Shown piece by piece: positions 1 through 8,636 of a stretch of 64,000 nucleotides of DNA. A model generated the notes under the pieces. The model saw only the letters and a program-made list of their open reading frames with translations. It was not told where the DNA came from and made no database searches. Source of the DNA: Streptomyces pyxinicus (GTDB taxonomy: Bacteria > Actinomycetota > Actinomycetes > Streptomycetales > Streptomycetaceae); assembly GCF_024753135.1 (NCBI RefSeq), contig NZ_JANUGP010000031.1, forward strand, positions 20,853 through 84,852, in the 5' to 3' direction. Positions within the stretch are counted from its first letter, which is position 1. Every line of letters starts with the position of its first letter. The position numbers and the translations under genes are program-made.

Positions 1-58
1 GGCGGGAGGGCGGCACCGGCTCAGCGTACGGGAGGTGGCGGGGCCGGCCGGGCGGGCG

Positions 59-1099
59 TCAGGCCGACTCGCGCACCACCAGTTCCGGGGCGAAGACGAC
101 GGAGGTGGGCCGGGTCCGGGCGCCGTGGATGTGGTCGTCGAGGAGGCGGGCCATCTCGGCGGCCATGTCCTCCACCGGCTGGCGCACGGTGGTGAGCCGC
201 GGGCGGCAGTCGAGGGCCGCGGTGGAGTCGTCGAAGCCGACCACCGCCACGTCGTCGGGGACCCGCCGCCCGTGTTCGCGCAGCACCTGGCAGGCGCCCT
301 GGGCCATCAAGTCGTTGGCCGCGAACACGCCGTCCAGGTCCGGGTGTTGGGCGAGCAGGTCGGTCATGGAGCCGATGCCGCTGTCCAGGGTGAAGCCGCC
401 CTCGGCGACGGGGACATGGCGGTGGCCCCGGCGGGCGAGGGTGTCGCGGAAGCCGGCCAGGCGTTCCTGGCTCGCGGCGACCGCGAGCGGCCCGGAGATG
501 GTGACCGGCTCCCGGCAGCCGCGGTCGAGGAGCCGTTCGGCGGCGAGCCGCCCGCCGTCGCGGTGGGCGAGATCCACGTAGCTGAGCCGCACCGGCCGGG
601 AGGGGCGGGCGAAGAGCACGGCGGGCAGCCGGGCCTCGGCGAGCAGGGCGGGCAGCGGGTCGTCGGCGTGGGTGGAGACCACCAGCGCGCCGTCGGCCCG
701 CCCCTGGCGCAGATAGGTCAGCACCTCCTGGCGGGCCTCGGCGGACTCGGCGAACATCAGCACCGGATGCACCGAGCGCGGCCTGAGGAAGCCGACGATC
801 CCGGCGACGACCCGGCCGAAGAAGGGGTCGGCGAACACCCGGGCGGCGAAGGCGGCCTGGGCGCCGTCCGAGCTGTCCCCGGCGCCGGAGACGACCAGCG
901 CGACGGTCTCGGCGCGCCGGGTGACCAGGGAGCGGGCGGCCCGGTTGGGGGCGTACCCGGTGCGTTCGATGGCGCGGCGGACCTGTTCCTGGATCGCCGG
1001 GTCCACGTTGCGCACGCCGTTGACGACCCGGGACACGGTGGCCCGGGAGACGCCCGCCTCCCGGGCGACGTCCTCCAGCGTGGGCGCCTGTCTGCTCAT
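59..1099 (-). CDS. LacI-family sugar-responsive repressor
   Basis: This 346-residue protein has the standard LacI layout: an N-terminal helix-turn-helix (residues ~8-28, TLEDVAREAGVSRATVSRVV) with hinge helix, then a periplasmic-binding-protein-like effector domain ending in the family's VVGFDD and LTTVRQP motifs. It is the last gene of a leftward operon after the GH3 glucosidase. A 15/16 match to the palindrome GGGAGAGCGCTCTCCC lies 33 bp upstream of its start, and the perfect palindrome lies upstream of the whole operon, so it probably represses itself and the neighbouring glycoside-hydrolase genes until a di- or oligosaccharide binds. The operator resembles but differs from the CebR site (TGGGAGCGCTCCCA). 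The effector sugar is not deducible. The family call is firm. Confidence 0.95.
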   Translation of the reverse strand: MSRQAPTLEDVAREAGVSRATVSRVVNGVRNVDPAIQEQVRRAIERTGYAPNRAARSLVTRRAETVALVVSGAGDSSDGAQAAFAARVFADPFFGRVVAGIVGFLRPRSVHPVLMFAESAEARQEVLTYLRQGRADGALVVSTHADDPLPALLAEARLPAVLFARPSRPVRLSYVDLAHRDGGRLAAERLLDRGCREPVTISGPLAVAASQERLAGFRDTLARRGHRHVPVAEGGFTLDSGIGSMTDLLAQHPDLDGVFAANDLMAQGACQVLREHGRRVPDDVAVVGFDDSTAALDCRPRLTTVRQPVEDMAAEMARLLDDHIHGARTRPTSVVFAPELVVRESA

Positions 1100-1131
1100 G
1101 CCCGCACCCTAACGGGCCGCCGCCCGCCGCG

Positions 1132-1147
1132 GGTAGAGCGCTCTCCC
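1132..1147. promoter_or_regulatory. LacI-type operator upstream of the lacI-family gene
   Basis: GGTAGAGCGCTCTCCC matches 15 of 16 positions of the perfect palindrome at 6553-6568. It sits between the GH3 stop and the LacI start, which suggests autoregulation from an internal promoter. Confidence 0.75.
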
Positions 1148-1162
1148 GCGTCCCGGCGCCGC

Positions 1163-3604
1163 TCAGTCCGGGCGCACGAACACCTCGTGCGCCAGCGGCA
1201 GTTCGCCCGCCGAGCGGCCGGCCCGCACCCGCACCGGCCCGGGTTCGGTGCCCCAGGCACGGGTGCCGGTGTCCCAGTGGGCGAGGGCGCGGGCCGGGAT
1301 CCGTATCTCGGCGTCGGCGCTCTCACCGGGGCGGGCCCGGACCGCCGCCCAGCCGGCGAGCCAGCGTTCGGGGTGGTCGACGGCGGTGGGTCCGGGCCGG
1401 GAGAGGTACACCTGGACGACCTCCCGTCCATCGCGCGGGCCGGTGTTGCGCAGCCGCACGCGTACGGTGACGTCCTCGCCGGGCGCCACTTCGGCGGGGC
1501 CGGTCAGCGCGTCGTAGGCCCAGGTGGTGTAGCCGAGTCCGTGGCCGAACCAGTAGGCGGGGGTGCGCCGGGCGCGCAGCCAGCCGCGGTGGCCGATGTG
1601 CAGGCCCTCGTCGTAGCGCAGGCGGCCGGTGCCGTCGGGGCGGGTGCCGGTGACGGGGGCGTCGGCGAGACGGGCGGGCCAGGTGGTGGGCAGCCGGCCG
1701 CCGGGTTCGCTCCTGCCGAGCAGCACATCGGCCAGACCGCCGCCCGCCTCCTGGCCGGGGAACCAGGCGAGCAGCAGGGCGCCCACCTCCGTCCGCCAGG
1801 GCAGTTCCACCGGGCCGCCGCTGTTGACGACGGCCACCGTGCGCGCGTTGGCCCGCGCGACCGCGGTGACCAGGGCGTCCTGGTGGGCGCCGAGGGCGAG
1901 ATGGGTGCGGTCGCGGCCCTCGGACTCGTGCTGTTCGCCGGTGCCGACGACGACCACGGCCGCGTCCGCCCCGGCCGCCGCCCGGGTCGCGGCGGCCAGG
2001 GCCGCGGCGGGCTCGGGTGCGGGTGGCTCGGCGCCGACGACGAGGGCGCGGCCGATGCCGGGGGCGAGGGTGCGGCGGGCGACGAGCACGGGGGTGGTGC
2101 CGGCGTCGAGCCGGGCGGTGACGGTCCGGGCGGGCGGGGTGACGTGGATGACGGCGGGGTCGTCGGTGGCGGGGGCGTGCGCCTCGTCGAGGAGTCCGGC
2201 TCCGTCGAGGTGGAGGGTCAGGCGGCCGAAGCCGGCGAGGCCGATCCGCCAGGCGCCCGAGGTCCTCGGGTGCAGTCGGGCGCTGATCTCCACGGTGTGC
2301 GCGCCCGACGGCAGGGGCGGCTCCAACTGGCGTCCGGCCCGGCGGTGTTCGGCGAGCAGTTCGGTACCGGAGGCGTCCAGGACGCGCAGCAGTACGCCGG
2401 GGGTGCCGGTGCGCGGGTCGGAGGCGAGGTGCGGGTCGAGGGGCGGGGGTGGTCCGTCCGGTGCGGGGGCGGGGACGTGGACGACCCGGGCGTGGCCGCG
2501 CAGGCCGGCCCGGAGGCCGTCGAGCAGGGAGACCTCGTCCTGCGGGAAGACGCCGGCGCTGCCGCCGCCCTGGGTGCGGGTGCGGGCGGCGGGGGCGCCG
2601 ATGACGGCGACGGTGCGCAGGCGGGCGGGGTCGAGGGGGAGGACGTCGTGGTTGGCCAGCAGGACGGCGCCGGCCGCGACGGCGCGCCGGGCCAGGGCCC
2701 GGGCCTGCCGGAAGCGCGGCTGGGGGCGGGCCGTACGGCGTGATCTGCCGAGTACGCCGCACCAGGCGGCCAGCCGCAGCAGGCGGCGCACCTTGTCGTC
2801 CACCGCCGACCGCTCGACCTCGCCCGCCTCCACGGCACTTACCAGGGCCTCGCCCCACTCCCCCGCCGGGCCCGGCATCTGGAGGTCGAGGCCGGCGCGC
2901 GCGGTGTCGAGGGTGTCGCGTACGGCGCCCCAGTCGGAGACCACGACGCCGTCGAAGCCCCACTCGGTCTTCAGGGGGTCGGTGAGCAGTGCGTGGGCGG
3001 TCATGGTGGTGCCCTCGACCCGGTTGTAGCCGGCCATCACGAGCCGGACGCCCGCGGCGACGGCGGCCTCGAAGGGGGCGAGGTGGACCTCGCGCAGGGT
3101 GCGTTCGCCGGCCCGGACGTCGACGGTGAGCCGGTCCGTCTCGGCGTCGTTGGCGACGTAGTGCTTGGCCGTGGCGGCGACCCCGTGCGCCTGGAGGCCG
3201 CGGATCAGGGCGGCGCCCATCCGGCCGGTCAGCAGTGGGTCCTCGGAGAAGCACTCGAAGTGCCGGCCGGCCAGCGGGGTGCGGTGCAGGTCGAGGTTGG
3301 GCGCGAGGACGGCGTGCACGCCCTTGCGCCGGGCCTCGGTGGCGAGGAGACCGCCGACTTCCTCGACCAGCTCTTCGTCCCAGGTGGCGGCGAGCGCGGT
3401 GGCCGAGGGCAGCAGGACGGAGGTCTCCCGCTCGTCCCAGCCCTCCCCGCGCACCCCCGCCGGTCCGTCGGACAGCACCAACTCGCCGAGTCCCAGGTCG
3501 GTTTCGGCCGCCGTGCGCCACACGGTGGCGCCGGTGAGCAGCCGTACCCGGGCCCGCAGGCTCAGTTTGTCGAGCAGCCGGTCGAGTTCGTCCTCGTCGG
3601 TCAT
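1163..3604 (-). CDS. GH3 beta-glucosidase with PA14-like insertion
   Basis: The 813-residue product has the GH3 layout: an N-terminal TIM barrel containing KHYVAND and the nucleophile motif VVVSDWGAV (Asp of SDW), a C-terminal alpha/beta sandwich interrupted by a PA14-like beta domain (roughly residues 380-480), and a final fibronectin-III-like domain. There is no signal peptide, so it should act in the cytoplasm on imported short glucosides. I chose the ATG at 3604 because an upstream in-frame extension would run into the preceding gene's antisense-like sequence, and the domain begins immediately (residues 1-40). It follows the secreted CBM32 hydrolase by 35 bp in the same operon. No sugar transporter is encoded nearby, so uptake must use another locus. 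Confidence 0.93.
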   Translation of the reverse strand: MTDEDELDRLLDKLSLRARVRLLTGATVWRTAAETDLGLGELVLSDGPAGVRGEGWDERETSVLLPSATALAATWDEELVEEVGGLLATEARRKGVHAVLAPNLDLHRTPLAGRHFECFSEDPLLTGRMGAALIRGLQAHGVAATAKHYVANDAETDRLTVDVRAGERTLREVHLAPFEAAVAAGVRLVMAGYNRVEGTTMTAHALLTDPLKTEWGFDGVVVSDWGAVRDTLDTARAGLDLQMPGPAGEWGEALVSAVEAGEVERSAVDDKVRRLLRLAAWCGVLGRSRRTARPQPRFRQARALARRAVAAGAVLLANHDVLPLDPARLRTVAVIGAPAARTRTQGGGSAGVFPQDEVSLLDGLRAGLRGHARVVHVPAPAPDGPPPPLDPHLASDPRTGTPGVLLRVLDASGTELLAEHRRAGRQLEPPLPSGAHTVEISARLHPRTSGAWRIGLAGFGRLTLHLDGAGLLDEAHAPATDDPAVIHVTPPARTVTARLDAGTTPVLVARRTLAPGIGRALVVGAEPPAPEPAAALAAATRAAAGADAAVVVVGTGEQHESEGRDRTHLALGAHQDALVTAVARANARTVAVVNSGGPVELPWRTEVGALLLAWFPGQEAGGGLADVLLGRSEPGGRLPTTWPARLADAPVTGTRPDGTGRLRYDEGLHIGHRGWLRARRTPAYWFGHGLGYTTWAYDALTGPAEVAPGEDVTVRVRLRNTGPRDGREVVQVYLSRPGPTAVDHPERWLAGWAAVRARPGESADAEIRIPARALAHWDTGTRAWGTEPGPVRVRAGRSAGELPLAHEVFVRPD

Positions 3605-3639
3605 CCCCGCCCCCTTCTCTTCCGTCCCGACCGCTCGGG

Positions 3640-5394
3640 TCAGCTGTAGACGCCGAACTCGTACAGCGAGTAGCCGTAACCGGTGCCGCGTGCGGTGCCG
3701 TTGACGCGGACGTAGCGGCCGGTGCCGCCGACGTCGAGGTCGTCGACGCCGCCGTCGCCGTCCGTCACGGTGCGCACGGTCTGCCAGTTCTGTCCGTCGT
3801 CGGAGGTCTGCACGGTGTACGCCTTGGCGTAGGAGGCCTCCCAGAGCAGTTGGACGTGCTGGAACGTGGTGCGGCTGCCGAGGTCGACCCGGATCCACTG
3901 GGGGTCGCTCCAGTCGCTGGCCCAGCGGGTGTTCTGGTTGCCGTCGACCGCGTCGGCCGCCGTGCAGGGGCAGTCGCCGTAACTCGCCTGGAAGGAGGAG
4001 GCGGTGGCCGGCTTGTGGAGGGCCACGTTGGTGCCGTCGACGGCGGGCGGCACGACCCGGACGGACCGGGTCTCGACGCCGACGTTGCCGTGTCCGTCGG
4101 TCACCTTGACGTACATCTTCCACACGCCGGGCCGGTCCGGTGCGGTGACCTTGAGCCGGCCGCCGCCGAGGTCGGTGGAGGGCAGCGAGGTGAGGTTCTT
4201 GCTCTGGTCGACGTACATGCTGTTGTCGAGGACCTCGTAGGACAGCGCGTCCCCGTCCGGGTCGGTGGCCCGGACGGCGAGGGTGAGGTCCTTGCCGGCC
4301 TGCACCTTGCCCGCGTCGCCCTCGACGGTGAGGTCCGAGATGACCGGCGGGGTGTTGTCGTGGGAGGTGTCGCCGCCGTAGGCCCGTTTCACCGCGTAGT
4401 ACGACAGCCGTTTCTGGCCGGCGGGCAGCAGGTTGAACCAGATGCCGCCGAAGTCGTACTCGGTGCCGTAGTGGAACAGGGTGGCGCCGAGCGCGACCCC
4501 CTTGTGCCCGGTGACACAGCCCCAGGCCTTGGTGTAGCCGTCGGCCTTGGCCTGGTCGGTGGGCTCCCGCGGGACGCCGTTGGCGTCGTCGGGCACCTCC
4601 CACTCGCCGGCCGGCCCGGTCTCGGTGACGATGTAGGGCTTCGTGTAACCGCCCTGCTGCCAGGCGGACTTGACGTCGCAGACCGCGTTGTAGGAGTTGA
4701 CGGCGTACAGGTCGAGGTCGGGCGCGTTCTTCTTGAAGTACGGCCAGGCGCCGACCCAGGCGTCGGTGGAGGTGACCGGGTGGTCGGGGTCGACGGCGTG
4801 GATCTTCTTGGTGATGTCGTTGACGAGGGTGGTGTAGGCGTCGCGCTGCCGCTCCAGCTCGGTGCCGCTGTAGCAGTTCTGGAGGCCGAGCACGGACTCG
4901 TTGCCGACGTCCCACATGAGCACGCCGGGGTTGTCCTTGTAGGTCCGCACCCACTGGGGGAACTCGTCCAGCACCTGGTTCTTGTAGGCGGTGTCGGTCA
5001 GGTAGTCGACGCAGCCGCCGCTGCCGGGGCCCCCGCCGGGCTGGAGCCAGAAGCCGGCGACGACCTTGATGCCGTTCGCGGCGGCGGCGTCGAACAGCGG
5101 CTTGCTGGAGGCGTCGGTGCCCCAGGTGCGGATGGTGTTGACGCCCATGGACTTGAGGTCGGGCAGGTACTTTCCGGCGTCGGCGACGGACGGGCCCCAG
5201 GTCAGGCCCTTGACCTGGTACGGCTGTCCGTCCACGGTGAGCTGCCAGTTGCCCTGCGAGCCGGTGACCTTGACGACGCTGCCGGCCGCGTGGGCCTGCC
5301 CGGCCGGCAGGGCGGTGAGGGCGCCGACGGCCAGGAGGCCGGCGGTGAGCGGCGCGCCGAGGCGGCGCGCGCGGGTGCGGGGTGGTGGGGTCAT
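3640..5394 (-). CDS. Secreted clan GH-A glycoside hydrolase with C-terminal CBM32
   Basis: The 584-residue protein starts with a Sec signal peptide (cleavage likely after GQAHA). A TIM-barrel catalytic domain follows (~40-330) with acid/base Glu in MWDVGNES and probable nucleophile Glu in YIVTETGPAGEW, the arrangement of retaining clan GH-A enzymes (GH2/GH5-like). An Ig-like linker domain (~345-430) and an F5/8-type C (discoidin/CBM32) carbohydrate-binding domain (~440-584) complete it. It lies between the DUF1996 gene and the GH3 glucosidase. An extracellular endo- or exo-glucanase feeding the GH3 enzyme fits the operon; beta-1,3-glucan is a reasonable but unproven substrate. The exact GH family could not be fixed by eye. 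Confidence 0.88.
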   Translation of the reverse strand: MTPPPRTRARRLGAPLTAGLLAVGALTALPAGQAHAAGSVVKVTGSQGNWQLTVDGQPYQVKGLTWGPSVADAGKYLPDLKSMGVNTIRTWGTDASSKPLFDAAAANGIKVVAGFWLQPGGGPGSGGCVDYLTDTAYKNQVLDEFPQWVRTYKDNPGVLMWDVGNESVLGLQNCYSGTELERQRDAYTTLVNDITKKIHAVDPDHPVTSTDAWVGAWPYFKKNAPDLDLYAVNSYNAVCDVKSAWQQGGYTKPYIVTETGPAGEWEVPDDANGVPREPTDQAKADGYTKAWGCVTGHKGVALGATLFHYGTEYDFGGIWFNLLPAGQKRLSYYAVKRAYGGDTSHDNTPPVISDLTVEGDAGKVQAGKDLTLAVRATDPDGDALSYEVLDNSMYVDQSKNLTSLPSTDLGGGRLKVTAPDRPGVWKMYVKVTDGHGNVGVETRSVRVVPPAVDGTNVALHKPATASSFQASYGDCPCTAADAVDGNQNTRWASDWSDPQWIRVDLGSRTTFQHVQLLWEASYAKAYTVQTSDDGQNWQTVRTVTDGDGGVDDLDVGGTGRYVRVNGTARGTGYGYSLYEFGVYS

Positions 5395-5438
5395 GGTGGG
5401 GGTTCTCCGGATGGGGTGCGGGTGACGTGCGGGCGCGC

Positions 5439-6512
5439 CTACGGCAGGCGGTAGTCGGCGTTCAGGGCGGCGCCGGCCTCGGGGTGGGTCTGGTCGTAGC
5501 CGCGGGCGTCGCACTGGAGTCCGCCGACGACGCAGTGGTCCACCAGGGCCTTCAGCGTGGGGTCGTCCCAGGCGTTGAAGAAGTCGTAGTGGAAGCTGTG
5601 TCCGGTGCCGCTGGCCAGCCGGACCCGGGACATGTCCCCGTTGACGGGGAACGCCATCTTGAACTCGATCATCGGCAGCGCCACCGGGTGGTCGGCGGGG
5701 CACACGTTGTCGTTGGTGCCCTGCTTGACCACGGGGTAGGCCATGTGACTCTTGTGGTCGGGGGTGTCCAGGTACTTTCCGTCCCAGCAACTGGGCGCCT
5801 GGAAGCGGATGTTGAGCTGGACGTCGGCCCGGTTCGGGCAGCTCGCCGGGAACTCGGTGTTGAAGTAGCTGTCCCCGCACTCCCAGCCCTCGACGAACCC
5901 CGGGTGGTGGCGGAACTCGTCGGCGCTCTGCAGGGGGTTGCCGACGACGAACCGGAGGCCCTTCGGGAACGGGCGGACGCTGGTGTAGTCAGTGACGCCG
6001 GCCTTGTAGTAGATGGTCTGCGGGCCGACCGGCAGGACCGCCTGGTCACCGTTGTAGAGGGTGGGCATCCAGTAGCCGGACAGGTCACCGGGCGCCTTGC
6101 AGGTCGTGTTGCCCGCGCTCAGCGAGGCGGTCGTGCTGTTGGCGTCGGTGGTGGTGTTGCCCATGAACGTGTGGTCGTGGGACTTGCCGGGCTGCTGCGG
6201 GTAGACGATCGGGTCGTCCGGCGCGGTGTGGGTGACCGAACAGTTGGCCTGGAACTCGTGGAAGTAGCGGTGCGGCGGGTCCTGGGTGGACGGGGTGGCG
6301 GTGACGGGCGGGTTGGCGGGGATGTAGCCGTCGCCGTCGGGGTCCTCGGGTGAGGAGGCGGTCGACACCGCCATGGTGTGGCCGGTGTGCGCGTCGGCCC
6401 GACCGGCGGACGCGGGCGTGGAGGACTGGGCGACGCCGGTGATGCCGAGCGTGGTCAGCAGCAGGGCGCAGGCGACCAGCGCGCCCGGGAGGACTTGCGA
6501 TCTCCGTGACAT
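5439..6512 (-). CDS. Secreted DUF1996-domain protein
   Basis: The 357-residue product has an N-terminal hydrophobic signal (LLTTLGITGV) and then one DUF1996 domain, recognisable from FHEFQANCSVTHTAPDDPIVYP near residue 85, the SHDHTFMGN segment and paired cysteines (GWECGDSYF, ASCPNRAD, APSCWDGKY). DUF1996 proteins occur in fungi and actinomycetes, often secreted and next to carbohydrate enzymes; no activity is established. It is the first gene of the leftward operon and starts 41 bp from a perfect LacI-type palindrome. The clustered His, Asp and Tyr residues would suit carbohydrate or metal binding, but that is a guess. Confidence 0.9.
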   Translation of the reverse strand: MSRRSQVLPGALVACALLLTTLGITGVAQSSTPASAGRADAHTGHTMAVSTASSPEDPDGDGYIPANPPVTATPSTQDPPHRYFHEFQANCSVTHTAPDDPIVYPQQPGKSHDHTFMGNTTTDANSTTASLSAGNTTCKAPGDLSGYWMPTLYNGDQAVLPVGPQTIYYKAGVTDYTSVRPFPKGLRFVVGNPLQSADEFRHHPGFVEGWECGDSYFNTEFPASCPNRADVQLNIRFQAPSCWDGKYLDTPDHKSHMAYPVVKQGTNDNVCPADHPVALPMIEFKMAFPVNGDMSRVRLASGTGHSFHYDFFNAWDDPTLKALVDHCVVGGLQCDARGYDQTHPEAGAALNADYRLP

Positions 6513-6552
6513 GGGGGCTCCTCGACGGGAGGGATGGAGGTCGTATGGAGCT

Positions 6553-6568
6553 GGGAGAGCGCTCTCCC
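6553..6568. promoter_or_regulatory. Perfect LacI-type operator of the glycoside-hydrolase operon
   Basis: GGGAGAGCGCTCTCCC is a perfect 16-bp palindrome, 40 bp upstream of the DUF1996 start. Near copies occur at 1132-1147 and 6753-6768, so it is the likely binding site of the LacI-family protein encoded at 59-1099. Confidence 0.8.
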
Positions 6569-6752
6569 ACTGCTGGAGTGTTGAGGCGGTGCCGGGAGGG
6601 TGTCAAGGGAGGCGACCGAGGAATCGAGGGGAAAGCGTTTCGCTCACTTCTCGAAGGCGCGGGTGGCCATATGGCGATTGTTCAGGCGCCGGGTGCGGAA
6701 GTTCGGTCGCGACTCTTGACGCAGCGTTCACGCCACTGAAGCATCCAACGAC

Positions 6753-6768
6753 TAGAGAGCGCTCCCCC
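6753..6768. promoter_or_regulatory. LacI-type operator of the beta-helix gene
   Basis: TAGAGAGCGCTCCCCC matches 13 of 16 positions of the 6553-6568 palindrome and keeps the GAGCGCTC core. It lies 39 bp upstream of the rightward beta-helix gene, within its likely promoter. Confidence 0.65.
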
Positions 6769-6807
6769 GCCCCCACACGTTCACTTCCTGAACAAGGAGA
6801 GCCGCGC

Positions 6808-8610
6808 ATGTCCCCCAACTCCCCCGTTCCAGAGCCCTCCTCGTCCGTCGGCCGCCGTACCGTTCTCGGCGCCGCCGCCGCTGCCGCCGCGCTGCCGGTG
6901 CTGGCCGGTGTGGCGGCCCCGGCCCGGGCGGCCGGCACCGCGACCGAGGCCGCCCCCCGTGCCCTGCCCGGCGGCGGCGACCTCGGGCCCAACGTCATCG
7001 TGTTCGACCCGTCCACCCCCGGGATCCAGGCCAAGCTGGACGACGTCTTCCGGCAGCAGGAGTCCGCCCAGTTCGGCACCGGCCGCTACGCGCTGCTGTT
7101 CAAGCCGGGCACCTACAACGGCCTGAACGCCCAGATCGGCTTCTACACCTCCATAGCGGGCCTCGGCCTGTCACCGGACGACACCACGATCAACGGTGAC
7201 GTCACGGTCGACGCGGGCTGGTTCAACGGCAACGCCACGCAGAACTTCTGGCGTTCGGCGGAGAACCTGGCCCTGGTCCCGGTGAGCGGCACCAACCGGT
7301 GGGCGGTGGCGCAGGCCGCGCCGTTCCGCCGGATGCACGTGCGCGGCGGCCTCAACCTCGCGCCGAACGGGTACGGCTGGGCGAGCGGCGGCTATATCGC
7401 CGACAGCCGGATCGACGGCCAGGTGGGACCGTACTCGCAGCAGCAGTGGTACACCCGGGACAGTGCGATCGGGAGCTGGCTCAACGGCGTCTGGAACATG
7501 GTGTTCTCGGGTGTCACGGGCGCCCCGGCGCAGAGCTTCCCGAACCCGCCGTACACCACGCTCGACACGACGCCGGTCTCCCGAGAGAAGCCCTTCCTGT
7601 ACCTGAACGGCAGTGAGTACCGGGTGTTCCTGCCGGAGAAGCGGACCAACGCGCGCGGGGTCACCTGGGGCAACGGCACCCCGCGGGGCACCTCGCTGCC
7701 GCTGAGCCAGTTCTACGTGGCCAAGCCGGGCGTCAGCGCGGCGACCCTCAACCAGGCGCTGGCGCAGGGACTTCACCTGCTGCTGACGCCGGGCACCTAT
7801 CACGTGGACCAGCCGATCCGGGTCGACCGCGCGGGCACCGTGGTGCTGGGCCTCGGTTACGCGACGCTCACTGCGGACAACGGCGCCACCGTGCTGAAGG
7901 TCGCCGACGTCGACGGTGTGCGGCTCGCCGGCTTCCTCATCGACGCCGGGCCGGTCAACTCCGCGACGCTGCTGGAGGTGGGTCCGGCCGGCTCGGCCAA
8001 GGACCACTCGGCCAACCCGACGACCGTGCAGGACGTGTTCGTGCGGATCGGCGGCGCGGGGGCCGGCAAGGCGACCACCAGCATGGTGATCAACAGCCGG
8101 CACACCATCGTCGACCACACCTGGGTGTGGCGCGCCGACCACGGCACGGGCGTCGGCTGGGACACCAACCGCGCGGACTACGGCGTCGTCGTCAACGGCG
8201 ACGACGTGCTGTGCACCGGCCTGTTCGTGGAGCACTTCAACAAGTACGACGTGCAGTGGAACGGCCAGCGCGGGCGCACGATCTTCTTCCAGAACGAGAA
8301 GGCCTACGACGCCCCCAACCAGGCGGCGGTGCAGGACGGTTCCGTGAAGGGCTACGCGGCCTACAAGGTCGGCGCCAACGTCACCACGCACGAGGGCTGG
8401 GGCCTGGGCAGCTACTGCTACTACAACGTCAATCCCTCCATCGTCCAGCACCACGGCTTCTCCGCGCCGAACACGCCGGGCGTGAAGTTCCACGACCTGC
8501 TGGTGGTCTCGCTCGGCGGCAACGGCCAGTACGAGCACGTCATCAACGAGACCGGCGCGCCGACCTCGGGGACGTCCACCACGCCGTCCACGGTGGTGTC
8601 GTACCCCTGA
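6808..8610 (+). CDS. Tat-exported parallel beta-helix protein
   Basis: The 600-residue product begins with a twin-arginine signal (VGRRTVLG, then an Ala-rich hydrophobic stretch ending APARA). The mature part has repeated short beta-strand motifs typical of two stacked parallel beta-helices (for example the FKPGTYNGLNAQIGFYTSIAGLG and LLTPGTYHVDQPI segments), as in GH55 exo-beta-1,3-glucanases. Close homologues in Streptomyces are, as I recall, often labelled 'adenylyl cyclase', for which nothing here gives support. The ATG at 6808 follows AAGGAGA with good spacing. It is divergent from the DUF1996/GH operon and shares its operator type, so it is probably part of the same extracellular glycan-degrading regulon. 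A GH55-like role is inferred from fold alone. Confidence 0.85.
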   Translation: MSPNSPVPEPSSSVGRRTVLGAAAAAAALPVLAGVAAPARAAGTATEAAPRALPGGGDLGPNVIVFDPSTPGIQAKLDDVFRQQESAQFGTGRYALLFKPGTYNGLNAQIGFYTSIAGLGLSPDDTTINGDVTVDAGWFNGNATQNFWRSAENLALVPVSGTNRWAVAQAAPFRRMHVRGGLNLAPNGYGWASGGYIADSRIDGQVGPYSQQQWYTRDSAIGSWLNGVWNMVFSGVTGAPAQSFPNPPYTTLDTTPVSREKPFLYLNGSEYRVFLPEKRTNARGVTWGNGTPRGTSLPLSQFYVAKPGVSAATLNQALAQGLHLLLTPGTYHVDQPIRVDRAGTVVLGLGYATLTADNGATVLKVADVDGVRLAGFLIDAGPVNSATLLEVGPAGSAKDHSANPTTVQDVFVRIGGAGAGKATTSMVINSRHTIVDHTWVWRADHGTGVGWDTNRADYGVVVNGDDVLCTGLFVEHFNKYDVQWNGQRGRTIFFQNEKAYDAPNQAAVQDGSVKGYAAYKVGANVTTHEGWGLGSYCYYNVNPSIVQHHGFSAPNTPGVKFHDLLVVSLGGNGQYEHVINETGAPTSGTSTTPSTVVSYP

Positions 8611-8636
8611 GACCGGCCCGGGGCGGGGGGCGGGTG

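Noticed and set aside
35..2743. 900-codon plus-strand frame at the left end
   Set aside because: Shadow of the LacI and GH3 genes on the other strand; no recognisable motif.
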